From Arcuatula senhousia (lineage: Eukaryota > Mollusca > Bivalvia > Mytilida > Mytilidae): a stretch of 64,000 nucleotides of DNA. Positions 1-13,000 of this stretch are shown here, piece after piece. A program made the translations under genes and the position numbers. The notes beneath the pieces are model-generated. The model was given only the letters and a program-made list of their open reading frames with translations. It was not told where the DNA came from and did not search any database. Numbering within the stretch: the stretch's first letter is position 1; each line of letters begins with the position of its first letter. The stretch lies in NCBI GenBank assembly GCA_963971305.1, contig OZ020317.1:18060001-18124000 (forward strand). Reading direction: 5' to 3'.

Positions 1-2
1 GT

Positions 3-1238
3 TACTTACATTCTATCGTCACGCCATCACCTTTATTGCATGTCCATAGCGTCACGAATAAAACAGTAGAACAAGAAGAGGAGAACATTTTTGAAACCTC
101 TTTTGTGATTCGTAAACTCAAAACAGAGGACAAGATAATAAATACACCGTCTCCAGTTGAAAGTAAAAAATGTATTGAACCAAAGAGAAAAATTGCACTT
201 TTGAAAACACACAAGACAGCTGGTTCCACTGTAGCAAATATTCTTAGGAGATATGGTTACGTCAGGAACCTTACGTTTGCTCTGCCATTCAAAGAGCTCG
301 ATACTTATCGATACAACTATTTCGGACAGCCAGGAGATTCGTTATCTGCGAAAAACATTATTCCAAAAGGAGAAGCGTTTCAGTATGATATCATGTGTAA
401 CCACGTGACCTATGAAGAAGCAGCTTTCCGAGACGTCTTACCACGCGATATGTTTCTGTTCACAATAATACGCGAACCGTTCGATCAATTCGTATCAACC
501 ATCAATTACTATGGACATGCCACTTATGGATACATAAATGATTTTTTGAGCAAAAAAACCCCAAATTCAGTGTCTGCATATTTGTTCTCTCCGTGGACAT
601 TTGAACCAACAAGTCCGTATTTATCCATGACGAACAATAGGATGTCCATAGATCTTGGACTTCCGGTTCAGCAAGTAAGAAATGGAACATTTATTAAATC
701 GTATATCAAAAGATTAAATCAGAATTTTGATTTGGTTCTTCTTCGAGAATATTTCGACGAATCATTAATTTTACTTAAGAGACACACATGTTGGACATTC
801 AAGGACTTGCTGTACGTAAAGCATAACGAATGGCCTATCCATATGGCATTAAACGTAACAGCAGACGATCTTCAACGTCATAGGCGGTGGAATGTAGCAG
901 ACTATATCTTATATGACACGTTTTTTAACATCTTTTGGGATAAAATTAAAGTACAGGACAATTTTTTTAAAGAACTTTTATATTTTAAAAAAGTTATTAA
1001 GAAAGTGACCTTATTTTGTTCTGAAGGAAGACAAAAGTCGCTGACTGTTGGAGATTCAAAATGGAGCCCTGGTTTTATTCTAACGCAAGATGATTGCAAG
1101 TTAATACGGATGGGCGAGAAAGAATTTATGAAAATTTTGCATACAAAAATGATGTCGAGTGCGTTTCCAAAAGGATATTCGTTTCCCAAATCCACAACTA
1201 TTGAGCTTGATATAGAAAAAGCCGATTTGTTCAACTAA
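3..1238 (+). CDS. Galactose 3-O-sulfotransferase family protein (Gal3ST-like), 5' partial
   Basis: Predicted Golgi type II sulfotransferase that moves sulfate from PAPS to the 3-OH of galactose on glycolipids or glycans. The frame is open to the left edge, so the N-terminal cytosolic/membrane segment, and possibly a splice acceptor in the first ~100 bases, lies outside or at the edge. Seen in the sequence: a Lys-rich stem, then CIEPKRKIALLKTHKTAGST (about 172-231), which matches the family's 5'-phosphosulfate-binding loop with the LKTHKTA core; then IIREPFDQFVSTINYYG (about 466-516), which fits the 3'-phosphate-binding motif (R, S). About 400 residues are visible, close to the whole catalytic domain of the family. 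It ends at TAA 1236-1238 with an AATAAA just after. It is convergent with the kalirin-like gene. Family assignment is firm; acceptor specificity (cerebroside or glycoprotein) cannot be read. Confidence 0.88.
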   Translation, partial: YLHSIVTPSPLLHVHSVTNKTVEQEEENIFETSFVIRKLKTEDKIINTPSPVESKKCIEPKRKIALLKTHKTAGSTVANILRRYGYVRNLTFALPFKELDTYRYNYFGQPGDSLSAKNIIPKGEAFQYDIMCNHVTYEEAAFRDVLPRDMFLFTIIREPFDQFVSTINYYGHATYGYINDFLSKKTPNSVSAYLFSPWTFEPTSPYLSMTNNRMSIDLGLPVQQVRNGTFIKSYIKRLNQNFDLVLLREYFDESLILLKRHTCWTFKDLLYVKHNEWPIHMALNVTADDLQRHRRWNVADYILYDTFFNIFWDKIKVQDNFFKELLYFKKVIKKVTLFCSEGRQKSLTVGDSKWSPGFILTQDDCKLIRMGEKEFMKILHTKMMSSAFPKGYSFPKSTTIELDIEKADLFN

Positions 1239-1248
1239 AACTTTCTCA

Positions 1249-1254
1249 ATAAAT
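1249..1254 (+). promoter_or_regulatory. Poly(A) signal AATAAA of the sulfotransferase gene
   Basis: A canonical AATAAA 10 bases after the stop codon. This would give a very short 3' UTR. It is a motif match only. Confidence 0.55.
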
Positions 1255-3793
1255 CTTTTGTGTAGCAGTGAAGATGGTTTTCCACTGAGCTTATGACTCG
1301 TGTTTATTTTTTATTTTATTTCTATTGCATCAAAAGTAATCACTTTAAGTACTAGTATTTATTTGGAAGAGAATTTGGTGACTTGCACAAATTGATAATA
1401 CCACTATTAAAGCGTTTATAACTGATTTAAATACATAATTAAAAGCAGAGTTGAAGACCCTAGATACACTGATGATGAGATAAATTTTCGAACATTTGGA
1501 TCATTCAATCTCCACAGCTTTGCACTGACTTTTCGACTTTTGACTTTTTCATTTGATGATTTAGAATTTCTTAAAACTGACATTTTACAATCTCGGTCGA
1601 CGCACTTCTTCTCGCGTACGTTGAAATATTACTACGCTGACGAACATCGTTGCTCGTATTCTTCGCTCTGGACAATTTTGTTAGTTTCAGATTGAGCTTG
1701 TTTTTGACCATCAATATCAATTTTATCGCTATTTCAGGTTATCATCTTCTGTGCAAAGTCAAAGAAGCAATGAGGCACCAATATTCGAGTGTCAAAATTC
1801 TCATAGGGCGGCAACGACCAAACCGGTTAACACAAACACGAACAGCACGAGGAAACACAAAACACACAAAAACACCCAAACAGAAATCAACAACGATAAC
1901 TCAAGTCGAAACGAGAGTGAACTCATGTGCACCGGAAGAGTAAGCGGTTCATGCCTTCTTTAGAACACCTGTCGCGCTGCAAATTTCTAACGCAGTGTGT
2001 CAAATCCGGTAAAGGAAGGCAAATCAATATCCTATGAAAAACCAACATCTGCACACATCTAAAGATGAGTGCATTATCCTGTCTACCGTAAAGACAGCAA
2101 CCGAGGAGCAACATAACCTTGTGTTAGCAATTTTTGTGTCAGACGTGACGCTCTGTCAAGGAAATCTATGTAATTTCCGCAAGCTCTATTGTTACGACAA
2201 ATGTTAGACAAATAACTTATTATCATTCACCAGGCAACGAAAGGCAACGCACACATTATGGTTTGCCTGAGTGACAGTTAATAAAACACCACAATTTAAA
2301 ATATGAATTTTATTAACATGATGATTATTAAATTATCTTATTATCAAGTACATAATACAGTCAGATAATAATAATAAAATGTATTCACAGTCATGGATAA
2401 TTTATACAAATGGATATATGAAAAAAAAACATGGCCATCCTTTTGGGCTTATGATTCCAATAAAACATCTACATGTATTAAAAGTTACATTAGTCTGATA
2501 ATACATTATCCAATTGAAATCTTTTGCTGATTGAAACAAAATCAATAGATGGACATAACAAGTCATGTGGCATCCAGAAAAATATAAATAACAAATTTTC
2601 CTGAGTTCTCAGAATTCATGTATTATACCTTGTAATATTAATCGAGACAACTTTTGCAGTCATGCAATTGCAATTAAGCTTACAAATACTAAATCTTGAA
2701 ACTGCAAAAAGCATAGATATTCTTGAAAATATCAGCTGTGGATTAAATTGAAGATGTGGAAAAATTCAATTTCATTTTATATGATAATTATGCTTGAGGG
2801 AAATTATTCTTGAGGTATAAGCAATGTTGTTTTTTATTTGTTCCATTTTATCTACAGACAATCGCTGAATCAATGTCATCCTTTCATTTCTGTCTATAGG
2901 GATTAGGCATTGATCCTTGGCCATTTTTGTTCCAGATTCAAAATTCCATTTGCGATAAATTGTAGTTTTTTTACTTGTTACGTATAATCTTACTATAGGC
3001 TACAGCATTCAAATTGTTTATGCATATGAGAAAACTTGGCAACTGCCATAAAGTAAATATCTATCACCAAGGAGTGTTTTTGGTAATGTTTTTCACCAGC
3101 AGTGTAATAGATGTTCCTGTCTCCTGTATTGCATTGTAGTTGCTCCTAGCTTGGCAAAATATTTTAGGAGTGGAGAGAACTGAACAATTGTCAGGAGAAT
3201 AATTCCAAAGACTAAAATAAAACAAAAAACTTGTTAGAAGCAAAGATTGTTAATTCAAGTGTTTTGAATACAATGAGATTAAAAAAGTGTCATTATTTTC
3301 ATATTTTAATGGTGTAAAAAAAATTGCTGGCAAATTTGGAATGGAATTATAAGTTTTGTAGATCTGAAAGAGTCTAGCACTTGAGTTTACTATCGTGAAT
3401 TCGCTCGGCAGTTTAAATGTGTTATGTGTATTTACCGTGTTGATTTCTTCGTGTTGTTGTCTTTTTTCTTGCCTATTTTCATGCTCCGGCATCAAAACTT
3501 TTGTGTTGAAGAACACATCAAAGCTATAAATTATCCGTTTAAATTCCAAAATTGTCTTAACCCTTAGGTTCTGCCTTCCTCAAACATAGGTTGATCTTAA
3601 TCAAAATTTGGTTTTCCTATTCGGTATTTTTTGTTTTATTGTTCAATGCTCTTCATATTCGGGATAAAAAAAAGTTTGGCTCTTTTAATAATTTGGTATA
3701 GCGCCTCTGATGAGTCTTAATAGACGAAGCGCGTTAGGTGTAACAAAATTCATTGTCTGGAACTTTGCTGTAGTTTTTGTATATAGACATAAT
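1255..3793. other. Intergenic region between the two convergent genes
   Basis: No supportable gene. It holds a SINE-like repeat (about 1742-1945). From 2290 on it is AT-rich with TTTATT motifs, for example at about 2302, which read as AATAAA on the minus strand and could be alternative distal poly(A) signals of the kalirin-like gene. Open frames here are short and show no recognisable domain. Confidence 0.5.
1742..1945 (-). repeat. SINE-like dispersed repeat ('CTTCCGG...CACC' family)
   Basis: This unit (GAGGCACCAATATTCGAGTG ... GTGCACCGGAAGAGTAAGC) recurs with divergence at about 35583-35760 in the same direction and at 41692-41885 in reverse, with weaker relatives at 23168-23430, 24934-25150 and 36370-36510. 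The head reads GCTTAC-CTTCCGG-GCACC on the minus strand. This is a family I associate with mussel genomes. Confidence 0.6.
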
Positions 3794-3799
3794 TTTATT
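3794..3799 (-). promoter_or_regulatory. Poly(A) signal (AATAAA on minus) of the kalirin-like gene
   Basis: TTTATT on the plus strand reads AATAAA on the minus, about 90 bases after the stop at 3891. It is a candidate proximal poly(A) site; longer 3' UTRs reaching toward 2300 are also possible. Confidence 0.4.
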
Positions 3800-3890
3800 T
3801 AGTAAAACAACCAATTTAGCAATAGAGCGACAATATCCTCAGCGTGAAGCAATTACATTCACCTCAGTGCTTTCTTTTGATATTCATGTT

Positions 3891-4032
3891 CTATACCTGT
3901 AATCTCTTTCTCTCTACGAAGTCTTTCAGTCTGTTTGTCGGAATGGATTTCTGTCTGGGCTGGGACGTCGATGGACCACAGTATTTACGTATCCAGGAAG
4001 CCTCTAGGCATTTACTTGCGCTTGGTCTTGAA
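3891..4032 (-). CDS. KALRN: Kalirin-like exon 23: end of kinase and C-terminus
   Basis: (D)[19 protein letters not shown], then [15 protein letters not shown] and TAG. RPSASxxLxxxW is the last kinase helix, and [11 protein letters not shown] matches SRLTSFIERRK of Trio. Stop TAG is at 3891-3893. The stop overlaps CAG|GTATAG, which also reads as a possible donor, so a longer spliced tail cannot be excluded. I found no exon resembling the vertebrate tail further on. Confidence 0.9.
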
Positions 4033-7000
4033 CTGTAAAACCAAGACATCTTCATATAAGGACGTTTTGCTTTTTGTGCAACTGTACAAATTGACATTTT
4101 TTTTCGGAATTACTCAATCGACCCGGTGTTTTTCCCATGTAAAGTTTTTATTTTGCGCGATTTTCTTTGTGCCATAAAATCATTTTGATCAAACTCTCCA
4201 TATTTTAAAGTGCATGTATATTGTAAATATCCCTATTGGTCTGAAAAGGTTATATGCTACTATCGGTCCCTAGGGTCGCAATTAAAGAGGACGATTTGGC
4301 GCTATAAAACCTGGTGTTACTCACCATTTCTTTTTAAATGACTGTACGAAGTCAGGACCATTAGCATTTTCAATTTCTCCGGTAGGTCTTTCTTGTTTTG
4401 TCTTTTCTCTTGGACATTTAAAACTTATCCAAGTTTGGTAGTTTTATAATTACAGAAATAAATTGAAGCAAGTTAAAACAACAGGCAAACCATTAGTAAA
4501 AGCATTTCACCAGTTCAGAACGGATGAATCCTGCTTTTCTATTTAACTATAACAACGAAATCATTTACTCTTCTTCTGATGTGTCTTTACATTGTTGGAT
4601 TTTTTTTTGCATCCTAAAAGAACTTAGTTTTATGTGCATTTATTTATTTTTGTTTTTCCAGTATCATGCGATTCATATAAATCTTTGGTATTATTCTTTT
4701 GTCGTTAGTTTGTCTTTTCAATGCTTTCGACGTGTTTTCAAAAGACTCCATCCTCACAACCGTTGACTTAGATTCGGAAACAAGCTACATGTATAAGCTT
4801 TAAAGTTTGTGTGATTATCAATTGTAGCAGCCGTCACTCAGCATACTCATATATTTAGCGATCTATACTTACTCAATATCTTCTACGAGTATTTCTCTGA
4901 TGAAACATTCCGCTTCATTAGATATTATGCCAAAGTACTCGTCGGGAAAGCTATAGTCACACTGGACTATGTTAGAGCACGTTTCTTCCTGGCTATCGTC
5001 AAGGAAGGGGGATAATCCACTTAAAAGGGCATACGTTACAACTCCTATGCTCCTATATCAAAAGAAAATTAAAGTTTGTCCTAAAGTTCCAAGTTCAAAG
5101 GTCCGTTCCTCCAATAAAAGTTTGAGGATTAAAATTTCCTGATAAAATGAAAATGAACAAATAAATGTAGCACAAGCTACATACCAAGATTCATAAATTC
5201 TGTATAGTAGTTTCAGATAAATTGCATGGAAAAGATGATAGGTGAAGATTTTCAGCATATTGATAAGTTAAAAGGGCTATTTCTCGCATTTTTTCTTGTA
5301 AAATGCACAACTACATATAGCGTGCTGACTATTTAATCGATTGGCTTCATGAAATTTCAAACAGTAGCTTCGTGTACTTTGGTTGACAGGATGATAAATG
5401 AGTATTTTTCGGCAAGTTTCTAAGTTCAAAGTGCCATTACTCCTACAAAAATTTGAGTACAAAAATTCCCCTGTGATATGCACAACTATATAATATGATG
5501 TACTTCTTACGTACCAAATTTCATTTAATTCTGTTAATGTCATAATGAATAATGAAGCAGGTTTTATAGCTTAATAATATCCAATGTATCATAAGTTGAT
5601 AATTACTCCATATTACAGTCAACAATAATTATGAAAAAGGTAGGAAGGTGCCGCCAGCCAAAAAAACTCTTTAGTTTCCGAAATATATTTTTACTACTTT
5701 GCACGAAATTTTAATGTGAAAAGAAACAAATATGTACCCCTAATACGTTCACAAAAATTATTAACGAAGATTGACAGACGGACGGATGTTCCAAGTGAAA
5801 AGTACAAGGTTTCCGCGTCCTTGATGGGTAAAATAAATTAATGTATTTCTAATTGAATTACCAGATATCTGTTAGCAAGCCCACAGAGCACCCCTTAATG
5901 ATTTCTGGTGCAAGAAACTCTGGACATTCCCGAAATGGGTGGACATAAAAACTGTTATAAATATGTCTTGCATCACCAAAGTCACATAACTTCAGTCTGG
6001 TCTCTCCCATCACCATTTCTATAAGGAGATTTTCAGGCTGGAAAAAAAATATTGCATATGAAGACAAAACCGTGTGAGTATGTCCGTAGTGGCAATAATT
6101 TAGCTCCAGTTCTTTAACACTCAACCAAAAATATTAAAGAAGCTATATTATTGTAGCTTGTCTATAATAATTATTTTTGAATTCTTTAGACAGTAAAACT
6201 TTCCTTAAAGTAAAGTACGATTTGAATTATAATCATTATGATGAATATCACATTATTAAATAAAATCAAAATCTTACTAGAATCAACTTTTTCTTTTATT
6301 TGTATTCAATTGTTATCTGTGTAAACTCTTGCGTCTAGTAAGGACATATATAAATACCTTAATATCTAGGTGAGCGATCCGACAGTTGTGAAGATATTGT
6401 GTTACAGTGAGTAACTGAGCAATATAACCTGCAGCCTCGTTTTCATCAAAGTATGGTCGTCTGCATACAAATTCGAACAAACGCCCAAGTGGCATTCTAT
6501 AAACGATATAATTGCAATGTTTGAAATATTATAATTCAGTATGGTAATACAAAAGGGATTTTGAAATGTATTTATTGTTTTTGTGTATGGAAATATTCCG
6601 ATTTTGCTCCAGGGATCACTTTTGAATTTCAAAAGCCAGATATAAGATACATGTAGGCAAGGCTTACCTACGAAAGACCGGTAGTGCCATCGGTTCTGTC
6701 ACATTTCTCGATTGATGCGAGAAATTTTTCATTTCCAAGTTGACATGTCAACTTGGAACTGAGAAATGTTAAGTTGGAACTGAGAAATGTTGAGTTGGAA
6801 CTGAGAAATGTCAACTGGGAACTGTGAAATGTCAAGTTGGAACTGAGAAATGTCAACTTGGAACTGAGAAATGTTAAGTTGGAGCTGAGAAATGTCAACT
6901 GGGAACTGAGAAATGACAACTTGGAACTGAGAAATGTCAACTTGGAAGTGCGAAATGTCAACTTGGAAATGAGAAATTTCTCGCATCAATCGAGAAATGT

Positions 7001-10000
7001 GACAGAACCAATGGCACTACCGTTCTTTCGTACTAACCATTATCTCATATTGCATTCAGGGTTCCATCTTTTGGTATGTGTTCTATTTTTTCTTTGTTCA
7101 TTTTTCCAAACGCCACGCTATTTTCAACTTTTGAACCACAGGTCTGTCACCTAGCGGTCGATCCTATTTAACATTAACTGATTGTGATTAACTACTTACA
7201 ATGGCATGATGATGACGTAAGCTGATTGGGTGGTATAAATATCATGAACAGGTACCAAATTTTCATGTTGGAGAGATTGCATTGTATTATATTCAGCTTC
7301 CACCAGGTCTACGTCGCTCAGACGTTTATGTATGCATTTGGCCACAAAGTCCCGGTTTGTACAGTTTTTAGTAACCTTCTTCACTATGGAAAACCTGCCC
7401 CTGTTATATAAAAGAAACATTTGTATATTTCAAAATGACTTTTCCCTTTTAAGATTACTATATACACTTCATTCAAAAACTTCAGTTTATAGTAATAAAA
7501 TCTCAGCAAAATAAAAACAAAAGAATAGAAAATAATGAGGTGTGGAATAAGTGTATGCGACACAGCTCACATAACAAGCGGCAATTATGAAAAAAAAAAA
7601 CACAATGGAAAACCTCCGGGAAATAGTCTAAGATACCCCCTTCAAGGAACAGAAAACATCAAAAAGACAAGTACAAACAAAGGCTTTGTTAAATATCCCT
7701 GGCTTAGGACTGGCACATATAAAATTTGGCGGGTTCAACTAGTTTTTGGGCCCAACCTTCCCGCTATCAATAATCCCAGACTAAGCGGCACAAAAATTAA
7801 TACACAATAAAAATCAAATAGATCAACGTTCAATTTCACAAGAGAAAACCTTAGACAAAAGGCAATAAGAACAAATGAATGGTAGAGGAACTCTCTTCAG
7901 AACACTCGCTGTTACTGACAGCTAGCTAAGAATCATTAAACGACTGATGTAAAAAATCAATTTTAAATATATCAATATATCAAAGATATTAATTTCAAAT
8001 TCGACACATCACTTCAAACAATTAATTCAAATTCAAATTTTATTTAGCACAAGTTACGCCCAATGAAGGGCCAAAGGCTACAGACAATAGATTGACAAAA
8101 ATAATGATTTGGTCGAGTATCATCACACAAAACCGACATACTTGATCGCTATAATGCTGGAAAATGACAATTAGTTTAAAAAAAACTTAATAAAGTTTTA
8201 AAGTAAGTTTCAAGTATATCAATATATAGAAATTATTAGAACAAGTTAGGCAATAGGGTAATAATCTAAACTACTTCTATATTTTAATTTTTTCTGCTCT
8301 GAAGACATGAAAGAAGTCAATATATACTCATTACATCGCACAAACAGGCAATTCTCTATTCCTTGTATTCACCATATATGGATGTGTTACTGTAAGAATA
8401 ACTTCTGTGTATAAGAAATCGAGTGTTAAGAGTTGCCATGTCTTTCTCTTTGGCATATCATGACCATTTGGTAAAGCTAATTTCCTCTCTTAAACAGCAT
8501 TTGCATTTTGGAAGGTAAGGAGCCAACAGTAAGTATCAAAGTCTGTCAGAGATTTTTTTCTGGTCTCCCTCCTTTTGTTTTGTTTTTATTTTTCATTTTT
8601 GTTTTTGTATTTCATTTACGAAAGTCTATATTAGTCTGTTTTGGATATAGCACATGTACTTGATTAGGTTTGAACATAAAAGATGAAAAATAGGTAAAAT
8701 TTATTGAATCATATGAACCCCAATGTTCTAGTTTGCAGACTATCAATACAAGTATCCCTAAATAAGGATAAATTTAAGCTACATCAAAATAATTAGATAT
8801 TAACATCAGTTTAGAATTAAATCCATGGACACTTATTTATTTTGTTTCAAATATAATTAGAACCTTCAAGATAATTAAAACTTAGTTTAAGGCAAAAGCA
8901 CATGTACTTGAGCATATGGCCACCGATGGTAAAGATAATTAAAACTAATTAAAGGCCAAAGCTTATGAAATAGGGCATATGGCCACCGATTTGTAAAACT
9001 TATCAAACAATCATTGTTCTATGTCATAAATATTTGGTTACATAATTCTATAGTGTATAAAATGGGAATCTGAAAATCCACTGGTTATTACAGGTATCTT
9101 TTTGTCACAGGAAGGCAAATTCTAAGACGCATCATGAAGGTAAGCTACTGTTGACGGACGTTATATTTGCTCACAAGGGTGCCCTAATTCAAGTATTCGT
9201 TATCCCTTGCAAATTAGATGGGCTTAAATGTACCAACAGTCACTGTGAAACGGCACACTGGCCAAATCGCCGTTAAGTTATATATTATTCAAATGGTGCA
9301 AGCCTGTTTCGATCGGTGTTAGGACATGGTAAATATAGATACTGCAAAATATTACAAAACGAATAAAATAAACGAATTTTTTATTATAAATATAACAAAG
9401 GAATTATAATGTCTTGAATCAGATATATTATTCAAACTAACTTAGTGTTATAAAAAACAAATGGGCGGAGTCTTAATTTTTAGCTTTGATATACTGTAGT
9501 AATACATTTTTCGGGAGAGTTACTTGCATTTTTGCTGGGTCTAAATATGGTATCGTTTTAATCATATTTAGAGAACCACCTGACATAAGTTTATTTAAAC
9601 AGTATTATTTTTGTTTACCTTTTTAAGGAAGGCGCTTTGTCATTTGTTTTTTTTTTAAATAATTTAAGCCATTTTTGAGAAAAGTGCCTTTCTCTTTTCC
9701 TTCGGTTTAAAATATCATCATTTTAATCCATTTTTAGGGAAAGCACCCTTTTCTCTTGTTTTGTTTAAAAATTGTATCATATTGATCTTCCATGTTCGGT
9801 AATTCTGTAATTTCTTTATTAATCTTTTCTTAGGGAAAGCACCTTGCACTTTTGTTGTGTCTTGCTGTTGCCTTACTCGCCACCACCACGGAGGCGGCTG
9901 ACGATGCAGTTAAATTATGCAAAGGGGATTGCAAAGCCGTCATGAAAGAATGCAAGTCGACCTGCGAAGACAAAAAATGTAAGAAGGCCTGTAAGAAGGA

Positions 10001-13000
10001 GGCAAAGAGATGTAAAAAGGAATGCAAAAATGTAGCGGTTGATCCCGCGGTTGATGGAGTCTAAAGTTGGGTGTTTTTACAATTCCGAGCCTGGCGATTA
10101 AAAACAAGAATTGAATGTTTTTTTTGTTGTCAAAACCTTTAATTGTTCTTGTCTTTTATTTGCAAAAATGTATCAGAAATAAAAGAAATATAAATCAAAA
10201 TGTGCATATTTATCAATAGTTTTCCGTTTGGTTCAATTTTTATGCAGTTGATTTTGATGTCGGCATAGATTACATTTATACTGCAAGCTGAACGGGGATT
10301 TATATCAGCATTAAAGCTGATATAAGCTTGTTTCTCAATCCAGGATAAATAAATGTTTAAGAATATATTTTAACCCTCATTCCTTAAGAATTAATATTAT
10401 CCTCATAGACAAAACATTCTAGGTAAATAGAATACACTAGAAAACTCTTCCATATTGATACCCTCGCCAAAAAGTGTCTGATTATAGTGAAAAGTTAAAG
10501 ATTGCGTTTCATATCTAGTTAGCAAGCGGAAAAAGTTTCAGAATTTAAAAAAAAAATTGTAACAAAATTCCAGACGAACAACTGACGCTCAGAGGCTGTG
10601 CCAGATTACTCTTTGAATTTGAATATAAGAGCCAAAACTTTGATGTACTGAATGAAACGCCGAGAAGTGTTGGTGTCAAACGTCACGTATATTTATCACA
10701 GGATTTATTTTTTTATTGTGTTTTTGAAATTGTTTGTATGTTTTTTTTGTTTTGCTTTATGTATTGCTTGACCCTAATGGGTGTAGTTTTGCAATAAACA
10801 TTTAGTTTTGCAATAAAGATTTATCTAATTTATAAAAAAAAAATGACAATTAACATTATAAATGGCGTCTGTCTATTTTTTTTGTCAACTTCATTTTTAT
10901 TTAACGCTATAACTGATTCCAATTGTATGCGACTTTATAAAGCAGTCACTGGTACTACGAAAATAGGGTCGTCCACATTGGTCAAAATGTTCTCAAAACT
11001 ATAACTCCATCTGTTAATGTACTGTATACTCTGTTGCTTTCGGTATTTGTTTTGCAGTTGAAAAATTACAGGTTTGGAAATAACATTTGCAAAAACCTGT
11101 CACATAAAGTTAACACCTCTTGAAAGGTCAAACTGTTTACAATGTTTAATTTGCGAAAAGTGTGAACGAACAAACAACCATATTTGTCAAAGACTTTCTT
11201 AAATTTGTTTGTTCAAATATCTAAAATCAAACATATAAGAACATATACACCTGCATTAAACATATCGACCTTTCTATTCTGACTCTTAAAAAAAAACAAC
11301 AACCTCATAGTTCGAGAGCACGAAGTTGGGTACTGCCTGGAGAGAGCTGGAAAAGATAGCACTGAACAGAGATGAATGAAGAATATCCCTTGTCCCAAAA
11401 TTTAGGGTCGTATTTTGAGTCAAATTTGAAATGCTGATAGACGGTGTAAACTAGATCAAGTCACCTTTGCACACAGCCTTAGGCTGTCGACCCTTTTCTG
11501 CTCTTGTCCGTAGTTCAAGGACAAGGTAGGTTCCACATTTTCAGAATACATTTATATATGTTACATAGGGTTAAAGTGTTATCCAATTGATCCACACTTC
11601 AATGGCGTATTGATACAGTCGAGTCATCAAAAATTTCATACGAAATTTCTTCATTAATTAATGCCTTAAATTGGTCTACTAGCAGTTTTTGTTGTCAATT
11701 CTATTGAACATTTTTTGAAAATACTTTGATATGCCCTTAAGAATTACGGAAATTAAAACAGGTGTTCACAAGTAATACTGTGAGCGAGCTCACAAAAGGA
11801 TACCCCCGCTTTATATTGAACTCTGTACTGTAAAAGAAAAATCTCAAGTCCAGTTATCTCCCCTCGATGATAACCGAGAGCAATACAAATTCTTCATGCA
11901 CATCTACAGATGATGTACTATCTTCATGTAAAGTTTTAACACAATCCATCAAACATTATAGGAGGAGTTGCGCTTACGATGTTTCCCATTGAATAATGTA
12001 TTTAAAAAGTCTAAGTCCAAGTATCTCCCCTGAATGATGTCTGATTGCGATGAATATTCTTCATGCACATTTACACATGATGTACTTCCCTCATGTAAAG
12101 TTTTATCAAAATCCTTCAAGCGGTTAAGGAGGAGTTGCGCTTAAGAGGTCTCCCATTGAATAATGTATTTTAAAAGATCTCCCCTGAATGATGTCTGATT
12201 GCGATGAAAATTCTTCATGCACATCTACATATGATGTACTTCCTTCATGTTTCATCAAAATCCTTCAAGCGGATTAGGAGGAGAAGCGCTTACGAGTTAT
12301 GTGGACAGACGGACGGACAGACAGACAGGGTGTTTCCTATATACCCCTAAACTTTGTTTGCGGGAAGTATAATAAACAGTAAAGGTTGTTATGTTAGTTA
12401 TGCATATTCCCAGAGATAGCTTCATGCAAAAATAGAAAAAAAAACTCTTTCCCTTTTGTTTCTTCACAACCGTGTTGTGTTTTGTGTTGTTGCCGGACCC
12501 TGGGATCGCACTGGAAAAGGGAGGCTTGGTGCGCCATTAAACCTGGTTTTACCCACCATTTCTTTTGAAAGTATGGGACCAAGTCAGGACCATTGCGATC
12601 TTCTAATTTTTCCGGTGTGTTCTTCCCTCCAAGTCCGGTAATTTTGTTATTACCTTTATTTGACCTTTAAAGGGCCCTTTAAATGGACTTCTGACAAGTT
12701 TGACTCACTGGAGACTTTTGAAGAGCTCAATGAGCTGGATGTTAAGGCAAGAAACAGACTATAGTTTCGCATTGGGTCAAGACTAAAATACCGACTAAAA
12801 ATACAATACATAAAATTCAATACCAACCCTCTGAATTTTTAGGTTATAAGGCAAATATAACCTCTTTATATTAAAAGGGCCATAAGTTATACAAGGGGTC
12901 GGGTCGTCTGACAACAACGATTAGCCTAACGCATCAATGTGTTAAGTTCAATCAGCTTAAGCATTTAAGCAATCAAAAGATTTAAGAATCTATACAAATG

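Noticed and set aside
1650..1963. Two overlapping plus-strand frames
   Set aside because: Inside the SINE-like repeat.
3250..3549. Minus-strand 99-codon frame considered as an extra 3' exon of the kalirin-like gene
   Set aside because: No similarity to the Trio/kalirin tail and no phase-matched acceptor.
6668..7154. Overlapping open frames of ~100 codons on both strands
   Set aside because: Produced by the 21-bp minisatellite, which is open in several frames because its length is a multiple of three.
9830..10027. Minus-strand 65-codon frame
   Set aside because: Antisense shadow of the cysteine-rich peptide exon.
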